A stretch of DNA of 64,000 nucleotides from Pseudomonas helvetica (GTDB lineage: Bacteria > Pseudomonadota > Gammaproteobacteria > Pseudomonadales > Pseudomonadaceae), in the NCBI RefSeq assembly GCF_039908645.1, contig NZ_CP150917.1, positions 3,607,501-3,671,500 on the forward strand, read 5' to 3'. How positions within the stretch are numbered: the stretch's first letter is position 1; every line of letters begins with the position of its first letter. The notes under the pieces were generated by a model, which was not told the origin of the DNA, ran no database searches, and saw only the letters and a list, made by a program, of their open reading frames with translations. This document shows positions 1 through 9,427 of this stretch, in pieces. Both the position numbers and the translations under genes were made by a program.

Positions 1-64
1 AGACTCTCCAGGCGACCAACGTTACCCTTGCCTCGCAAAAAATCATAATAAAGAGAGTCCCGCC

Positions 65-1375
65 ATGTCACAGAGCGCCGCTGCCACCCTGGCCACCGAT
101 GACGATAAAAACGCCGTCTACAAGCGCGTTACCCTGCGCTTGATCCCCTTCATCTTTGTCTGCTACCTGTTCAACTACCTCGACCGGGTCAACGTTGGAT
201 TTGCCAAACTGCAGATGCTCGATGCGCTGAAATTCAGCGAAACCGTGTACGGCCTCGGGGCCGGGATTTTCTTCATCGGCTACGTGTTGTGTGGCGTACC
301 GAGCAACCTGGCGCTGACCCGATTTGGCCCACGGCGCTGGATCGCGCTGATGATGGTCACCTGGGGCATGCTGTCGACCTGCCTGCTGTTCGTCACCACG
401 CCGACCGGGTTCTACACCCTACGCCTGTTCACCGGTGCCGCCGAAGCCGGGTTTTTCCCGGGCGTGGTGCTGTACCTCTCGCAGTGGTTCCCGACCTTCC
501 GCCGTGGCCGCATCATGGCGCTGTTCATGTCGGCGATTCCGGTGTCCGGCCTGCTCGGCAGCCCGTTCTCTGGCTGGATTCTCAACCACTTCGCCGCCGG
601 TCAAGGTGGCCTCGCCGGCTGGCAGTGGATGTTCCTGCTGCAAGGCATTCCGACCATCACGCTGGGTGCGCTGGCGTTCTTCCTGCTCAGCGACAACTTC
701 GCCAGCGCCAAATGGCTCAAACCAGAAGAGCGTGCCGTGCTCGAAGCCGATCAAGCCATCGATTGGGCCAGCAAACCGAAGACCGCCACCGATTCGCTGC
801 TGGCCGTGTTCAAGAACCCGGCGATCTGGGCGTTCGGGCTGATCTATTTCTGCATTCAAAGCGGTGTCTACGCGATCAACTTCTGGTTGCCATCGATCAT
901 CAAGAACCTCGGTTTTGCCGATAACCTGGTGATCGGCTGGCTCAGTGCGATTCCGTACCTGCTGGCAGCCGTGTTCATGCTGATGGTCGGTCGCTCGGCT
1001 GACTTGCATAAAGAACGCCGCTGGCATTTGGTGGTGCCGATGCTGATGGGCGCGGTGGGTCTGTTGATTGCCGTGAACTTTGCGGCCAACCCGGCCATTG
1101 CGATTCTTGGCCTGACCATCGCCACTATGGGCGCCCTCACCGGCCTGCCGATGTTCTGGCCAGTGCCGACTGCCATGCTCAGCGCCGGCGCTGCTGCCGG
1201 TGGCCTGGCGTTGATCAACTCCATGGGCCAGATGGCCGGCTTCCTCAGCCCGTACCTGGTCGGTTGGGTCAAGGACAGCACCGGCTCGACCGATGCGGCG
1301 TTGTACCTGCTGGCGGGGGTGATTGTTTGCGGCAGTCTGTTGGCGCTGCGTATGACGCGCACGTTGCGCGCTTGA
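65..1375 (+). CDS. MFS transporter, anion:cation symporter (ACS) type
   Basis: A 436-residue inner-membrane transporter with about twelve hydrophobic segments. The start of the first helix carries the DRVNVGFAKLQM pattern typical of the ACS branch (phthalate, glucarate, galactonate and tartrate permeases), and a GPRRW loop follows helix 2/3. It should take up an organic anion with protons; the substrate cannot be read from the sequence. The ATG follows a purine-rich aaagagag stretch about 9 bases upstream. It is the first gene in the window, so any operon partner upstream is unseen. The aldo/keto reductase begins 100 bp downstream on the same strand and could be co-transcribed. Confidence 0.9.
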   Translation: MSQSAAATLATDDDKNAVYKRVTLRLIPFIFVCYLFNYLDRVNVGFAKLQMLDALKFSETVYGLGAGIFFIGYVLCGVPSNLALTRFGPRRWIALMMVTWGMLSTCLLFVTTPTGFYTLRLFTGAAEAGFFPGVVLYLSQWFPTFRRGRIMALFMSAIPVSGLLGSPFSGWILNHFAAGQGGLAGWQWMFLLQGIPTITLGALAFFLLSDNFASAKWLKPEERAVLEADQAIDWASKPKTATDSLLAVFKNPAIWAFGLIYFCIQSGVYAINFWLPSIIKNLGFADNLVIGWLSAIPYLLAAVFMLMVGRSADLHKERRWHLVVPMLMGAVGLLIAVNFAANPAIAILGLTIATMGALTGLPMFWPVPTAMLSAGAAAGGLALINSMGQMAGFLSPYLVGWVKDSTGSTDAALYLLAGVIVCGSLLALRMTRTLRA

Positions 1376-1475
1376 TACCCGACAATTGATCTGAGGTGTT
1401 CGATAATTCCGTTTGCCCCGTGCGGTTGTTCTGGTATTTGATTGAGCCTTTCCTACCGGCAAAAGGATTTCGCAC

Positions 1476-2489
1476 ATGACCTACCGCACACTGGGCCACT
1501 CTGGACTGCAAGTGTCCACCCTGACCCTGGGCACCATGATGTTCGGCGAGCAGACCAGCACCGAAGACTCGCTGCGGATCATCGAGAAGGCCTGGGATCA
1601 AGGCGTCAACTTCATCGACACGGCAGACGTATACACCGGCGGCCGCTCCGAGGAGATCGTCGGCGAAGCCATTGCCAGTCACCGCCATGAATGGGTGGTG
1701 GCTTCCAAGGTCGGCTTCGGCCCGGTGGACGGTGTGCCGAATCGCAGCGGGCTGAGCCGCAAGCACCTGTTCAATGGCATCGATGCAAGCCTGTCCCGCC
1801 TGGGCACCGATTACCTGGACATCTATTACCTGCACCGCGAAGACCACAACACGCCGCTGGAGGTCACGGTGTCGGCCATCGGCGACCTGATTCGCCAAGG
1901 CAAGATCCGTTACTGGGGCCTGTCCAACTACCGTGGCTGGCGGATCAGCGAGGTGATCCGCGTCGCCGAGAAACTCGGCGTCGACAAACCGGTGATCAGC
2001 CAGCCGCTGTACAACATCGTCAATCGCCAGGCCGAAACCGAACAAATCACCGCCGCCAATGCCTACGGCCTCGGCGTGGTGCCTTACAGCCCGTTGGCCC
2101 GTGGCGTGTTGAGCGGCAAGTACGCGCCAGACGCCACCCCGGACGCCAACAGCCGCGCCGGTCGCCAGGACAAGCGCATCCTGGAAACCGAATGGCGGGT
2201 CGAGTCGCTGCGCATTGCCCAGCAGATTCAGACGTACACCCAAGAGCGCGGCGTCGGCATCGTCGAGTTCGCGATCGCCTGGGTGCTGAACAACTCTGCC
2301 GTCAGCTCGGCCATCGTCGGGCCGCGCACCGAAGCCCAATGGGATGCCTACACCAAGGCCCTGGCGGTGAAGATCACGGCTGAAGACGAAGCCTTCATTG
2401 ACTCGCTGGTAACGCCGGGACACTCGTCGACGCCGGGGTTCAATGACGTGAGTCATTTCGTCTCGGGGCGTAAACCGCGCAATACCTGA
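1476..2489 (+). CDS. Aldo/keto reductase
   Basis: A 337-residue NADPH-dependent aldo/keto reductase with a TIM-barrel fold, cytosolic. The catalytic tetrad is readable: Asp and Tyr in NFIDTADVYTGG, Lys in VVASKVG, and His in YYLHRED. The C-terminal NADPH-binding part (AIVGPRTEAQWD) is present and the length is normal for the YajO/Tas-like group. It follows the MFS gene by 100 bp, so the two may handle one compound, but this is inference. A REP-type inverted repeat follows the stop codon. Confidence 0.88.
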   Translation: MTYRTLGHSGLQVSTLTLGTMMFGEQTSTEDSLRIIEKAWDQGVNFIDTADVYTGGRSEEIVGEAIASHRHEWVVASKVGFGPVDGVPNRSGLSRKHLFNGIDASLSRLGTDYLDIYYLHREDHNTPLEVTVSAIGDLIRQGKIRYWGLSNYRGWRISEVIRVAEKLGVDKPVISQPLYNIVNRQAETEQITAANAYGLGVVPYSPLARGVLSGKYAPDATPDANSRAGRQDKRILETEWRVESLRIAQQIQTYTQERGVGIVEFAIAWVLNNSAVSSAIVGPRTEAQWDAYTKALAVKITAEDEAFIDSLVTPGHSSTPGFNDVSHFVSGRKPRNT

Positions 2490-2499
2490 ATCATTCCTA

Positions 2500-2631
2500 T
2501 GTGGCGAGGGAGCTTGCTCCCGCTGGGCCGCAGGGCGGCCCCAAACCCAGGTATCGCGTTCTCACTGATGAACCGAGTTGCTTGGGTTGCGACAGCTGCG
2601 CAGCCGAGCAGGAGCAAGCTCCCTCGCCACA
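2500..2631. repeat. REP/BIME-type inverted repeat pair
   Basis: Two facing arms, tgtggcgagggagcttgctcc (2500-2520) and its near-complement at 2611-2631, enclose about 90 bp with further small palindromes. The gagggagcttgctccc core is the common extragenic palindrome of the P. fluorescens group. It lies between the reductase and a RarD-like gene and may act as a terminator or mRNA end. Confidence 0.8.
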
Positions 2632-2724
2632 GGATCAGCGTGCAGTCAGATGAACGATATTCTTTGAGCAATCCACGTTATCCTCTGCGCCCCTTGAATT
2701 ACCGCCACGTCTCGCGAGGACAGT

Positions 2725-3606
2725 TTGTCTAAAGGTATTGCTCTATCGGTGACAGCCTCGGTGCTGTTCGCCGTCATGTATTTCTACACCTCGTTGCTGT
2801 CGCCCCTGAGCGGCGTGGAAATCTTCGGCTGGCGAATGCTGCTGACCGTGCCGTGCATGACCGTGTTCATGGTGGTTTCCGGCGAATGGCGGCGCGTGGT
2901 CGAGATCCTCCGTCGGGTGGGCAGCAAACCGGCATTGTTCGGTGGCCTGCTGGTTTCCTCGGCATTGCTCGGCGTGCAACTCTGGTTGTTCATGTGGGCG
3001 CCGCTGAACGGCCACAGCCTTGACGTTTCGCTGGGCTACTTCCTGTTGCCACTGACCATGGTGCTGACCGGGCGCATCGTCTATGGCGAACAGCTCTCGT
3101 ACCTGCAGAAGATCGCCGCGTTTTTCGCCACCCTCGGCGTGCTCAACGAGTTGTATCAGGTGGGCAGTTTTTCCTGGGCGACTCTCTTGGTGGCCATCGG
3201 TTACCCGACCTACTTCGTGCTGCGCCGACGCTTGGCGTCGGACAACCTCGGTGGCTTGTGGCTGGACATGACGCTGATGCTGCCGGTGGCGTACGGGTTC
3301 GTGCACAGCGGTGAACAAGGCTTTGCCGTATTTGATCAACACCCGTGGTTGTCGCTACTGATCCCGATGCTCGGGGTGATCAGTGCTTCGGCGCTGGTGG
3401 TGTACATCATCGCCAGCCGCTTGCTGCCGTTCAGCCTGTTCGGGCTGCTGAGCTACGTCGAACCGGTGCTGTTGCTGGGGGTTGCGTTGTTGCTGGGGGA
3501 AAGTATCAAGGCGGGAGAATGGCTGACCTACATTCCGATCTGGCTGGCGGTGCTGGTGTTGGTGTTTGAGGGCTTCAAGCATTTGATGCGGCATCGCCGC
3601 CCTTGA
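2725..3606 (+). CDS. RarD-like EamA-family transporter
   Basis: A 293-residue membrane protein with about ten helices and two EamA repeats, matching the RarD branch of the drug/metabolite transporter superfamily (opening KGIALSVTASVLFAVMYFYT, then FGWRMLLTVPC). It probably exports a small metabolite; the substrate is unknown. The start is a TTG at 2725 with a gagga ribosome site 5-6 bases upstream, and no in-frame ATG is better placed. REP-type repeats lie on both sides, so it is probably transcribed alone. Confidence 0.82.
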   Translation: MSKGIALSVTASVLFAVMYFYTSLLSPLSGVEIFGWRMLLTVPCMTVFMVVSGEWRRVVEILRRVGSKPALFGGLLVSSALLGVQLWLFMWAPLNGHSLDVSLGYFLLPLTMVLTGRIVYGEQLSYLQKIAAFFATLGVLNELYQVGSFSWATLLVAIGYPTYFVLRRRLASDNLGGLWLDMTLMLPVAYGFVHSGEQGFAVFDQHPWLSLLIPMLGVISASALVVYIIASRLLPFSLFGLLSYVEPVLLLGVALLLGESIKAGEWLTYIPIWLAVLVLVFEGFKHLMRHRRP

Positions 3607-3616
3607 CCTTGACCGT

Positions 3617-3702
3617 GTAGGAGCCGAGCTTGCTAGCGATGGCAGCGCCGCAACATCCCGGCGGACCGCGGCGCTTCCATCGCTAGCAAGCTCAGTTCCT
3701 AC
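3617..3702. repeat. REP-type inverted repeat
   Basis: Arms gtaggagccgagcttgctag (from 3617) and ctagcaagctcagttcctac (to 3702) face each other across about 35 bp. It lies between convergent genes (the RarD-like gene and hpd) and could serve as a shared terminator. Confidence 0.75.
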
Positions 3703-3723
3703 AGTTTTTACAGCAGTGGCAAA

Positions 3724-4800
3724 TTACTCAGTCGAGAGCACACCACGGCGAACCTGGTCACGTTCGATGGATTCGAACAGTGCCTTGAAGTTGCCTTCGC
3801 CGAAACCATCGTCGCCTTTACGCTGGATGAATTCGAAGAACACCGGCCCCATCAGGGTTTCCGAGAAGATTTGCAGCAGCAGACGCTTGTCGCCCGCCTC
3901 TGACGAACCGTCCAGCAGAATCCCCCGCGCTTGCAGTTCGTTGACCGGTTCGCCGTGGTTCGGCAAACGGCCCTCGAGCATTTCGTAGTAGGTGTCTGGC
4001 GGCGCGGTCATGAAGCGCATGCCGATCTTTTTCAGGTGATCCCAGGTCTTGATCAGGTCATCGGAGAGGAAGGCAACGTGCTGGATACCCTCGCCGTTGA
4101 ACTGCATCAGGAACTCTTCGATCTGCCCGGCACCCTTGGACGATTCTTCGTTCAGCGGGATGCGGATCATGCCATCCGGGGCAGTCATGGCCTTGGAGGT
4201 CAGGCCGGTGTATTCGCCCTTGATGTCGAAGTAACGGATCTCGCGGAAGTTGAACAGCTTCTCGTAGAAGTTCGCCCAATACGCCATACGGCCGCGGTAC
4301 ACGTTATGGGTCAGGTGGTCGATGATCTTCAGACCAGCCCCGACCGGGTGACGGTCAACGCCTTCGATGAACACGAAATCGATGTCGTAGATCGAGCTGC
4401 CTTCACCGAAACGGTCGATCAGGTACAGCGGCGCGCCGCCGATGCCTTTGATCGCCGGCAGGTTCAGTTCCATCGGGCCGGTTTCGATATGGATCGGCTG
4501 GGCGCCGAGTTCCAGGGCTCGCTTGTAGGCCTTTTGCGAATCCTTGACCCGGAACGCCATGCCGCACACCGACGGACCGTGTTCAGCCGCGAAGTACGAC
4601 GCCACGCTGTGGGGTTCGTTGTTGAGGATCAGGTTGATCTGGCCCTGACGATACAGGTGCACGTCTTTGGAGCGGTGGGTCGCGACCTTGGTGAAGCCCA
4701 TGATCTCGAAGATCGGCTCAAGGGTGTTCGGGGTCGGCGATGCGAGTTCGATGAACTCAAAGCCCATCAGGCCCATTGGGTTTTCGTATAAATCTGCCAT
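3724..4800 (-). CDS. hpd: 4-hydroxyphenylpyruvate dioxygenase
   Basis: A 358-residue cytosolic non-haem iron dioxygenase that converts 4-hydroxyphenylpyruvate to homogentisate in tyrosine degradation. The iron ligands are visible at His162 ([10 protein letters not shown]), His241 (GIQHVAF) and Glu323 (VFFEFIQR), in the positions known for the Pseudomonas enzyme. The C-terminal [15 protein letters not shown] stretch, which caps the active site, is intact. Length is exactly that of the family in Pseudomonas. It is monocistronic here; the 250-bp upstream space (4801-5050) must hold its promoter, in which I recognise no named operator. Confidence 0.97.
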   Translation of the reverse strand: MADLYENPMGLMGFEFIELASPTPNTLEPIFEIMGFTKVATHRSKDVHLYRQGQINLILNNEPHSVASYFAAEHGPSVCGMAFRVKDSQKAYKRALELGAQPIHIETGPMELNLPAIKGIGGAPLYLIDRFGEGSSIYDIDFVFIEGVDRHPVGAGLKIIDHLTHNVYRGRMAYWANFYEKLFNFREIRYFDIKGEYTGLTSKAMTAPDGMIRIPLNEESSKGAGQIEEFLMQFNGEGIQHVAFLSDDLIKTWDHLKKIGMRFMTAPPDTYYEMLEGRLPNHGEPVNELQARGILLDGSSEAGDKRLLLQIFSETLMGPVFFEFIQRKGDDGFGEGNFKALFESIERDQVRRGVLSTE

Positions 4801-5050
4801 GGTTGGCGCCTCATCATGATGCTTTTGGAATTAACGGAACGTTAGTTACAAGCACTGCTGAGAGCGGCGGGTGGCGCGCAGGAGATACCTCGCACACTGC
4901 GGGCGAGAAAATCACCGTAGATCAATTGGAACCCAAATATCTTCATTGTCGACCCAAGGCTCTTGCGGGCGAGGCTTCTGCTGCCAGAAGACGTTATTCT
5001 TATATGCGTAACCTGATTCTACACAGCGTAACAATGTTTGTCCGCCTTCT

Positions 5051-6001
5051 CTATAAAATCCCCCTTTTTGACACCGGTGCAAGAGGTTTATTGCACAGGT
5101 AAATGCCCAGCAGAATCGCCGCGCCTCCCAGGTACATCGCCCCACTCAACTGCTCGCCCAGCAACAGCGCGCCAAGTATCACTGCCGTCAGCGGATTCAG
5201 GGCGATAAACACCCCCGAGCGGGTGGCGCCGATTTTACGAATACTGTCGTAGTACCAAATGTAGGCCAGCGCCGAGCCGAGTACCCCCAGATACAACAGA
5301 CTCAACAGCTGCGTCACCTGCAAATCGCCCAGGACCTCAAGACTCACTTCACCGCGCACGGCGCTGGTCGTGCACAACATCAGTGTGCCCAGCACAATCG
5401 AGTAGGTCACGGTATGCAGCGGGCCCAACGCCTGGTTCAGACCTTTGGAAAACAAAGAGTAAATTCCCCAACCCAACACGCAACCGAAAATCAGCAGATC
5501 ACCGATCCAGCTGTTCGCGGCGGCGCCATCAAACACCGGCTGGTTGCGACTGAAAATGACCACCCCTGCCCCAGCGATGCAGATCGCGATGCCTGCAATT
5601 TTGGTTCGACTCAAGCGCTCCTTGAACAGCAGCCACGACGCCAACCCGATGACCGCCGGATTCAGCGCCACGATCAGCGATGCCCGAGAGGCGTTGATGT
5701 AGTGCAAGCCGTAAAAGAAACACAGGTTGTAAAAGAAGATCCCGAAAAAACCCAGCATCCCCAGCTGCAACCACTGCCTGAAGGTCGGACGCATCAAAGG
5801 GATGCGCGCCAGAACCATAAACAGTAGCAAGGCCAGGCTCGCCAGCAGAAAACGCAAGCTCGCCGCAAATAGCGGGCTGAGTGAGTCGGCGAGAAACCGG
5901 CCGGCCACGAAGGTCCCACCCCAGATCATGGTGACAGTGGCGAGTTTCAGGTAGACCGGAACATCTGAATCACGGGAGCCACTTTGGACAAGGCTTTTCA
6001 T
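5051..6001 (-). CDS. DMT-family (EamA) transporter
   Basis: A 316-residue inner-membrane protein with ten predicted helices and two EamA repeats (WGGTFVAGRFLADSLSPLFA in the first, LNPLTAVILGALLLGEQLS in the second). It probably effluxes an amino acid or similar metabolite. The ATG follows a ggagattt ribosome site. It is transcribed divergently from the LysR gene at 6074 with only 72 bp between them. This arrangement usually means the LysR protein controls the transporter. Confidence 0.88.
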   Translation of the reverse strand: MKSLVQSGSRDSDVPVYLKLATVTMIWGGTFVAGRFLADSLSPLFAASLRFLLASLALLLFMVLARIPLMRPTFRQWLQLGMLGFFGIFFYNLCFFYGLHYINASRASLIVALNPAVIGLASWLLFKERLSRTKIAGIAICIAGAGVVIFSRNQPVFDGAAANSWIGDLLIFGCVLGWGIYSLFSKGLNQALGPLHTVTYSIVLGTLMLCTTSAVRGEVSLEVLGDLQVTQLLSLLYLGVLGSALAYIWYYDSIRKIGATRSGVFIALNPLTAVILGALLLGEQLSGAMYLGGAAILLGIYLCNKPLAPVSKRGIL

Positions 6002-6073
6002 AAATCTCCACGCTGAGAAGGACGTTAGATAACGTATTCTTTGCGTAATGTCTGATCATCGTAAAATGAGTAA

Positions 6074-6952
6074 ATGCTCATGACCCTTACCCAACTCGAG
6101 ATCTTTTCGCTGGTGGCCGAGCTGCACGGTTTCACCAGCGCGGCCAACCGCCTGGGCATCACCCAGTCGGCAGTGTCCCATGCCATCAAGTCGCTGGAGC
6201 AGGAACTCGGTGTCGAGTTGCTCAGACGGCATCAGGCCCACATCGAGCTCAGCGATATCGGTCAACAATTGCTGTTGCGCGCCCGCGCCATGCTCGGGCT
6301 GGCCAGCACCCTGCGCCAGGAAGCCGCGGATGCTCGCGGAATGAAGCGTGGCACGCTGCGTATCGGCTCTTTCGGACCGACCTCGTCGATCAAACTGCTG
6401 CCGAAGATTTTGCAGCACTACCGCGCGGCGTATCCCGGAATCGAGGTCCACGTTGACGAAGGCCCGGATCGGCAAGTGCTGCAATGGCTTGAAGAGCGGC
6501 GTATCGACATCGGTTTTGTGGTGTTGCCCGAAGAACGTTTCGATACGTTTGCGCTGGTGGAAGACCAGATGGTCGCGCTGATACCGGCTACTCATGAACT
6601 CGCCCGGCGCGACAGCCTGAGCTTGAGTGATCTGTGTCACGACCCGTTCATTCTCACTGAAGCAGGCTCTTCGGAGCTGGTTTCGCACCTGTTCAGCACT
6701 GCCCGGCTGACCCCGGACATTCGCTATCGCAGCTCGCAATTGCTCAGCACACTGGAAACCGTCAGCCGTGGCGACGCCTTGACGCTGGTCGCCGAACTTT
6801 CGCTGCCGAACGCGGAACACGCGCGCTACGTGAAAAGGCCCCTTAAACCACCGGTCAAACGTCAGGTTGGCCTGGCAGTACTCGACCAGCGCCAATCATC
6901 ACCGGCGACCCTCGCGTTTATCAAATTGGCCATAAGTCTGGACTACCGTTGA
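6074..6952 (+). CDS. LysR-family transcriptional regulator
   Basis: A 292-residue regulator with an N-terminal winged helix (MTLTQLEIFSLVAELHGFTS, recognition helix near SAANRLGITQSAVSHAIKSLE) and a substrate-binding domain starting near residue 90 (GTLRIGSFGPTSS). It is divergent from the EamA transporter across a 72-bp spacer, its probable target. The effector is unknown. A second in-frame ATG two codons downstream is an equally good start. Confidence 0.93.
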   Translation: MLMTLTQLEIFSLVAELHGFTSAANRLGITQSAVSHAIKSLEQELGVELLRRHQAHIELSDIGQQLLLRARAMLGLASTLRQEAADARGMKRGTLRIGSFGPTSSIKLLPKILQHYRAAYPGIEVHVDEGPDRQVLQWLEERRIDIGFVVLPEERFDTFALVEDQMVALIPATHELARRDSLSLSDLCHDPFILTEAGSSELVSHLFSTARLTPDIRYRSSQLLSTLETVSRGDALTLVAELSLPNAEHARYVKRPLKPPVKRQVGLAVLDQRQSSPATLAFIKLAISLDYR

Positions 6953-7033
6953 AAAGCGCAAAGCCTTTACCCCATCTATCATGGCCCTTGTCTGTACTCT
7001 TTTTGAGAGGCAAGCCTTCGTCCTGCCTGCATT

Positions 7034-7064
7034 TGAGAGCCCTACTCTTCTGAGAGCCCTACTC
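7034..7064 (+). repeat. Two copies of a 14-bp direct repeat before the EAL gene
   Basis: The 14-mer tgagagccctactc occurs at 7034-7047 and again at 7051-7064, separated by 3 bp. It lies 20 bp before the EAL gene start, inside its probable promoter or 5' leader. It could be a regulator site or a simple duplication. Confidence 0.6.
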
Positions 7065-7084
7065 CGTCGCCGCAGGTTCCACAC

Positions 7085-8620
7085 ATGCCCTTGACCTTCA
7101 AAGCCCGCCGCACGCCACGGACTCGCAACCTCATCACGCTGTTGGTCGGCTTGGTGCCTGTACTACTGGGTTTCGTCATTCTGCACATGCAAGCCGGACG
7201 GGTGCTGGAGCAAAGCACCCACCAAACGGCCGAAGAAGCGGTGCGGCAATTCGATTTGATGCTCGATGACACCGCGCTGGCGGCACAAGAACTGCTGCCG
7301 CTGGCCGGACAGCCTTGCGCCGATGTCAAACTGGCCCTGCGCGAACAAGTCACGCGCCGGCCCTTCGTGCGTTCGACCAATCTTGTGTGGGACAACAACA
7401 TATATTGCAGTTCACTATTTGGCGACTATCAGGCAACGGTTGATCCTGGCGAGTACACACAAGGCAAGTTGTGGTTGATGAACGGCAACCCGGTCACACC
7501 CAATACCGCGGTGCTGGTGTATCGCCTCAGCGAAGGCAAGCAAGGCGCCCTGAGCGCCCTTGACGGCTATCACCTGAGCAACGTCCTGCGGCTGATTGGT
7601 CGCCAGACTCTACTGTTACTGCACGTCGGCCCCCACTGGTTATCTACCGATGGCCAGGTCCACGAGGGCGCCCTGTCCATATTCCCGGTAGCCCGAAGCA
7701 ACCTTGCGTCTTCGCGGTATGCCTTTGAAGTAGAGGCCGGCTTTCCCGAGGGCGAAGTCTGGCGCTACATGAAAAGCGAATACCCGCCGCTGTTCAGCCT
7801 GCTGATCTTCTTTGGGGTGATTGCCGGGGCCATTGGTCATTGGCTACAGAAGCGCTCCTCATCACAGACTCATGAACTGCAACGGGCACTGGAAGCCAAT
7901 GAGTTCATTCCTTACTTCCAGCCTGTGGTTCATGGTGACAGCAAAGAGTGGGCAGGCGTCGAGGTCCTGATGCGCTGGCAACACCCAAAAGAAGGCCTGG
8001 TGCGTCCGGACCTGTTCATTCCATTCGCCGAGCATTCCGGATTGATCGTGCCGATGACCCGCTCGTTGATGCGCCAGACTGCCGCGTTGCTCGCCCCGCA
8101 TGCGCCTGTGTTCCATGAGCGCTTTCACATCGGCATCAACATCACCGCCAGCCACTGCCGTGACCTTGCACTGGTAGACGATTGCCGCGAATTTCTCGCC
8201 GCCTTCCCGCCCGGCAAGGTTGCACTGGTTCTGGAACTGACCGAGCGCGAGCTGATCGAACCCAACGCCATCACCCTTCAATTGTTCGAACAGTTACATG
8301 CGTTGGGGGTGATGATTGCGATCGATGATTTTGGCACCGGGCATTCTAGCCTGGGCTATTTGCGCCAGTTCAATGTGGACTTTCTGAAAATAGATCAGAG
8401 CTTTGTGGCGATGATCGGTGTTGATGCCTTGTCCCGCCACATACTCGACAGCATCATCGAACTCTCGGCCAAGCTGGACCTTGGTATCGTTGCCGAAGGT
8501 GTCGAAACCCTCGAACAGAGTGATTATCTTGCCCGTCACGGGGTGAACTTCCTGCAAGGCTACCTATTTGGACGACCGATGCCGGGCGCCGATTTCATTA
8601 TTGCGTTGAACAGCCATTAA
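7085..8620 (+). CDS. CSS-motif EAL-domain c-di-GMP phosphodiesterase
   Basis: A 511-residue inner-membrane protein. It has an N-terminal helix (residues 20-38), a periplasmic sensor of about 200 residues holding the Cys-Ser-Ser triplet (NNIYCSSLFG), a second helix (LFSLLIFFGVIAGAIGHWL), and a cytoplasmic EAL domain. Such CSS proteins sense periplasmic redox state through the paired cysteines and hydrolyse c-di-GMP to pGpG. The EAL signature reads EVLMRW. The other catalytic pieces (IDDFGTGHSSL, LKIDQSF, VAEGVET) are intact, so activity is likely. It stands alone, preceded by a duplicated 14-mer. Confidence 0.92.
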   Translation: MPLTFKARRTPRTRNLITLLVGLVPVLLGFVILHMQAGRVLEQSTHQTAEEAVRQFDLMLDDTALAAQELLPLAGQPCADVKLALREQVTRRPFVRSTNLVWDNNIYCSSLFGDYQATVDPGEYTQGKLWLMNGNPVTPNTAVLVYRLSEGKQGALSALDGYHLSNVLRLIGRQTLLLLHVGPHWLSTDGQVHEGALSIFPVARSNLASSRYAFEVEAGFPEGEVWRYMKSEYPPLFSLLIFFGVIAGAIGHWLQKRSSSQTHELQRALEANEFIPYFQPVVHGDSKEWAGVEVLMRWQHPKEGLVRPDLFIPFAEHSGLIVPMTRSLMRQTAALLAPHAPVFHERFHIGINITASHCRDLALVDDCREFLAAFPPGKVALVLELTERELIEPNAITLQLFEQLHALGVMIAIDDFGTGHSSLGYLRQFNVDFLKIDQSFVAMIGVDALSRHILDSIIELSAKLDLGIVAEGVETLEQSDYLARHGVNFLQGYLFGRPMPGADFIIALNSH

Positions 8621-8866
8621 TTAGCCACTTTGCGCGTTCCATGGACATCCTCAACAAAAGGATCCACGCCGCAAATTGCATCAAACAGCAACGTGCGTTA
8701 CATCATGAAAAAGACGTGATTTACTCTGAGCGAATTAACTACTACAATTTTTCTTGCCTGCACAAGATTGACAGGTGAGCCATTAACACCGAGTCGCTAC
8801 AAGGCTCTTGGCTTATAGCTTTGTTGGCGGTTGGTATCAGCCAAACACACTATTGGAGTAAAGATA

Positions 8867-9229
8867 TTGTCCAGACTCGCTGAATTTCGTGCCGCTGAAA
8901 AGGCCCTTCAAGAACAGCTCGCGCAGCTGGAATCGCTGAAGAACGACGCCGGGCTCAAGAAAGAAATCGAATTCGAAGAAAAGCTCCAGGGGCTGATGAA
9001 AACCTACGGCAAGAGCTTGCGCGACATCATCGCCATTCTCAACCCGAACCCAAAATCCGGCCTGCTGCAGGCCGCCGCACCTAAAACTCGCCGCGCCCGC
9101 GTGGTCAAGGTTTATCAAAACCCGCACACCGGTGAACTGATTGAAACCAAGGGCGGCAATCACCGTGGCCTGAAAGCCTGGAAGGAACAATATGGTGCAA
9201 GCACCGTTGACTCCTGGCTGCGCACTTAA
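8867..9229 (+). CDS. MvaT/MvaU-family H-NS-like nucleoid protein
   Basis: A 120-residue DNA-binding xenogeneic silencer. The N-terminal half is a coiled-coil oligomerisation region (RLAEFRAAEKALQEQLAQLE). The C-terminal AT-hook-like domain carries KVYQNPHTGELIETKGGNHR, the MvaT signature. I place the start at the TTG at 8867 because tattggag lies 8 bases upstream and the protein then begins MSRLAEF as in relatives. An in-frame upstream start (8831) would add 12 unrelated residues. Pseudomonads carry several paralogs, so mvaT, mvaU or mvaV cannot be decided here. A strong terminator follows. Confidence 0.92.
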   Translation: MSRLAEFRAAEKALQEQLAQLESLKNDAGLKKEIEFEEKLQGLMKTYGKSLRDIIAILNPNPKSGLLQAAAPKTRRARVVKVYQNPHTGELIETKGGNHRGLKAWKEQYGASTVDSWLRT

Positions 9230-9250
9230 GCTTTCCTGCGCCCCCTCCAA

Positions 9251-9276
9251 AAGCCCTGCCTGTGCAGGGCTTTTTT
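9251..9276 (+). terminator. Rho-independent terminator of the MvaT-family gene
   Basis: agccctgc-ctgt-gcagggct hairpin followed by six T, 20 bp after the stop codon. Confidence 0.9.
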
Positions 9277-9427
9277 ATGCTCACCTATACTTAATGCAAC
9301 GATGATCGTCGATCTAGTTGGAAACGCCGGCCAAATACCATGGGCATCCGGTACAACTTTCTGCTTAATCCCTTTGGGTATTAAACAACACCCCTCGGCA
9401 CGGCTAACGTGCAGACATCGCGCACTA

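Noticed and set aside
419..1477. Long minus-strand reading frame (352 codons) inside the MFS gene
   Set aside because: It is antisense to a clear transporter, has low-complexity Arg/Gln/His composition and no ribosome site; GC-rich DNA gives such frames by chance.
2453..2732. Short frames across the REP region after the aldo/keto reductase
   Set aside because: They are created by the inverted repeat and contain no independent coding signal.
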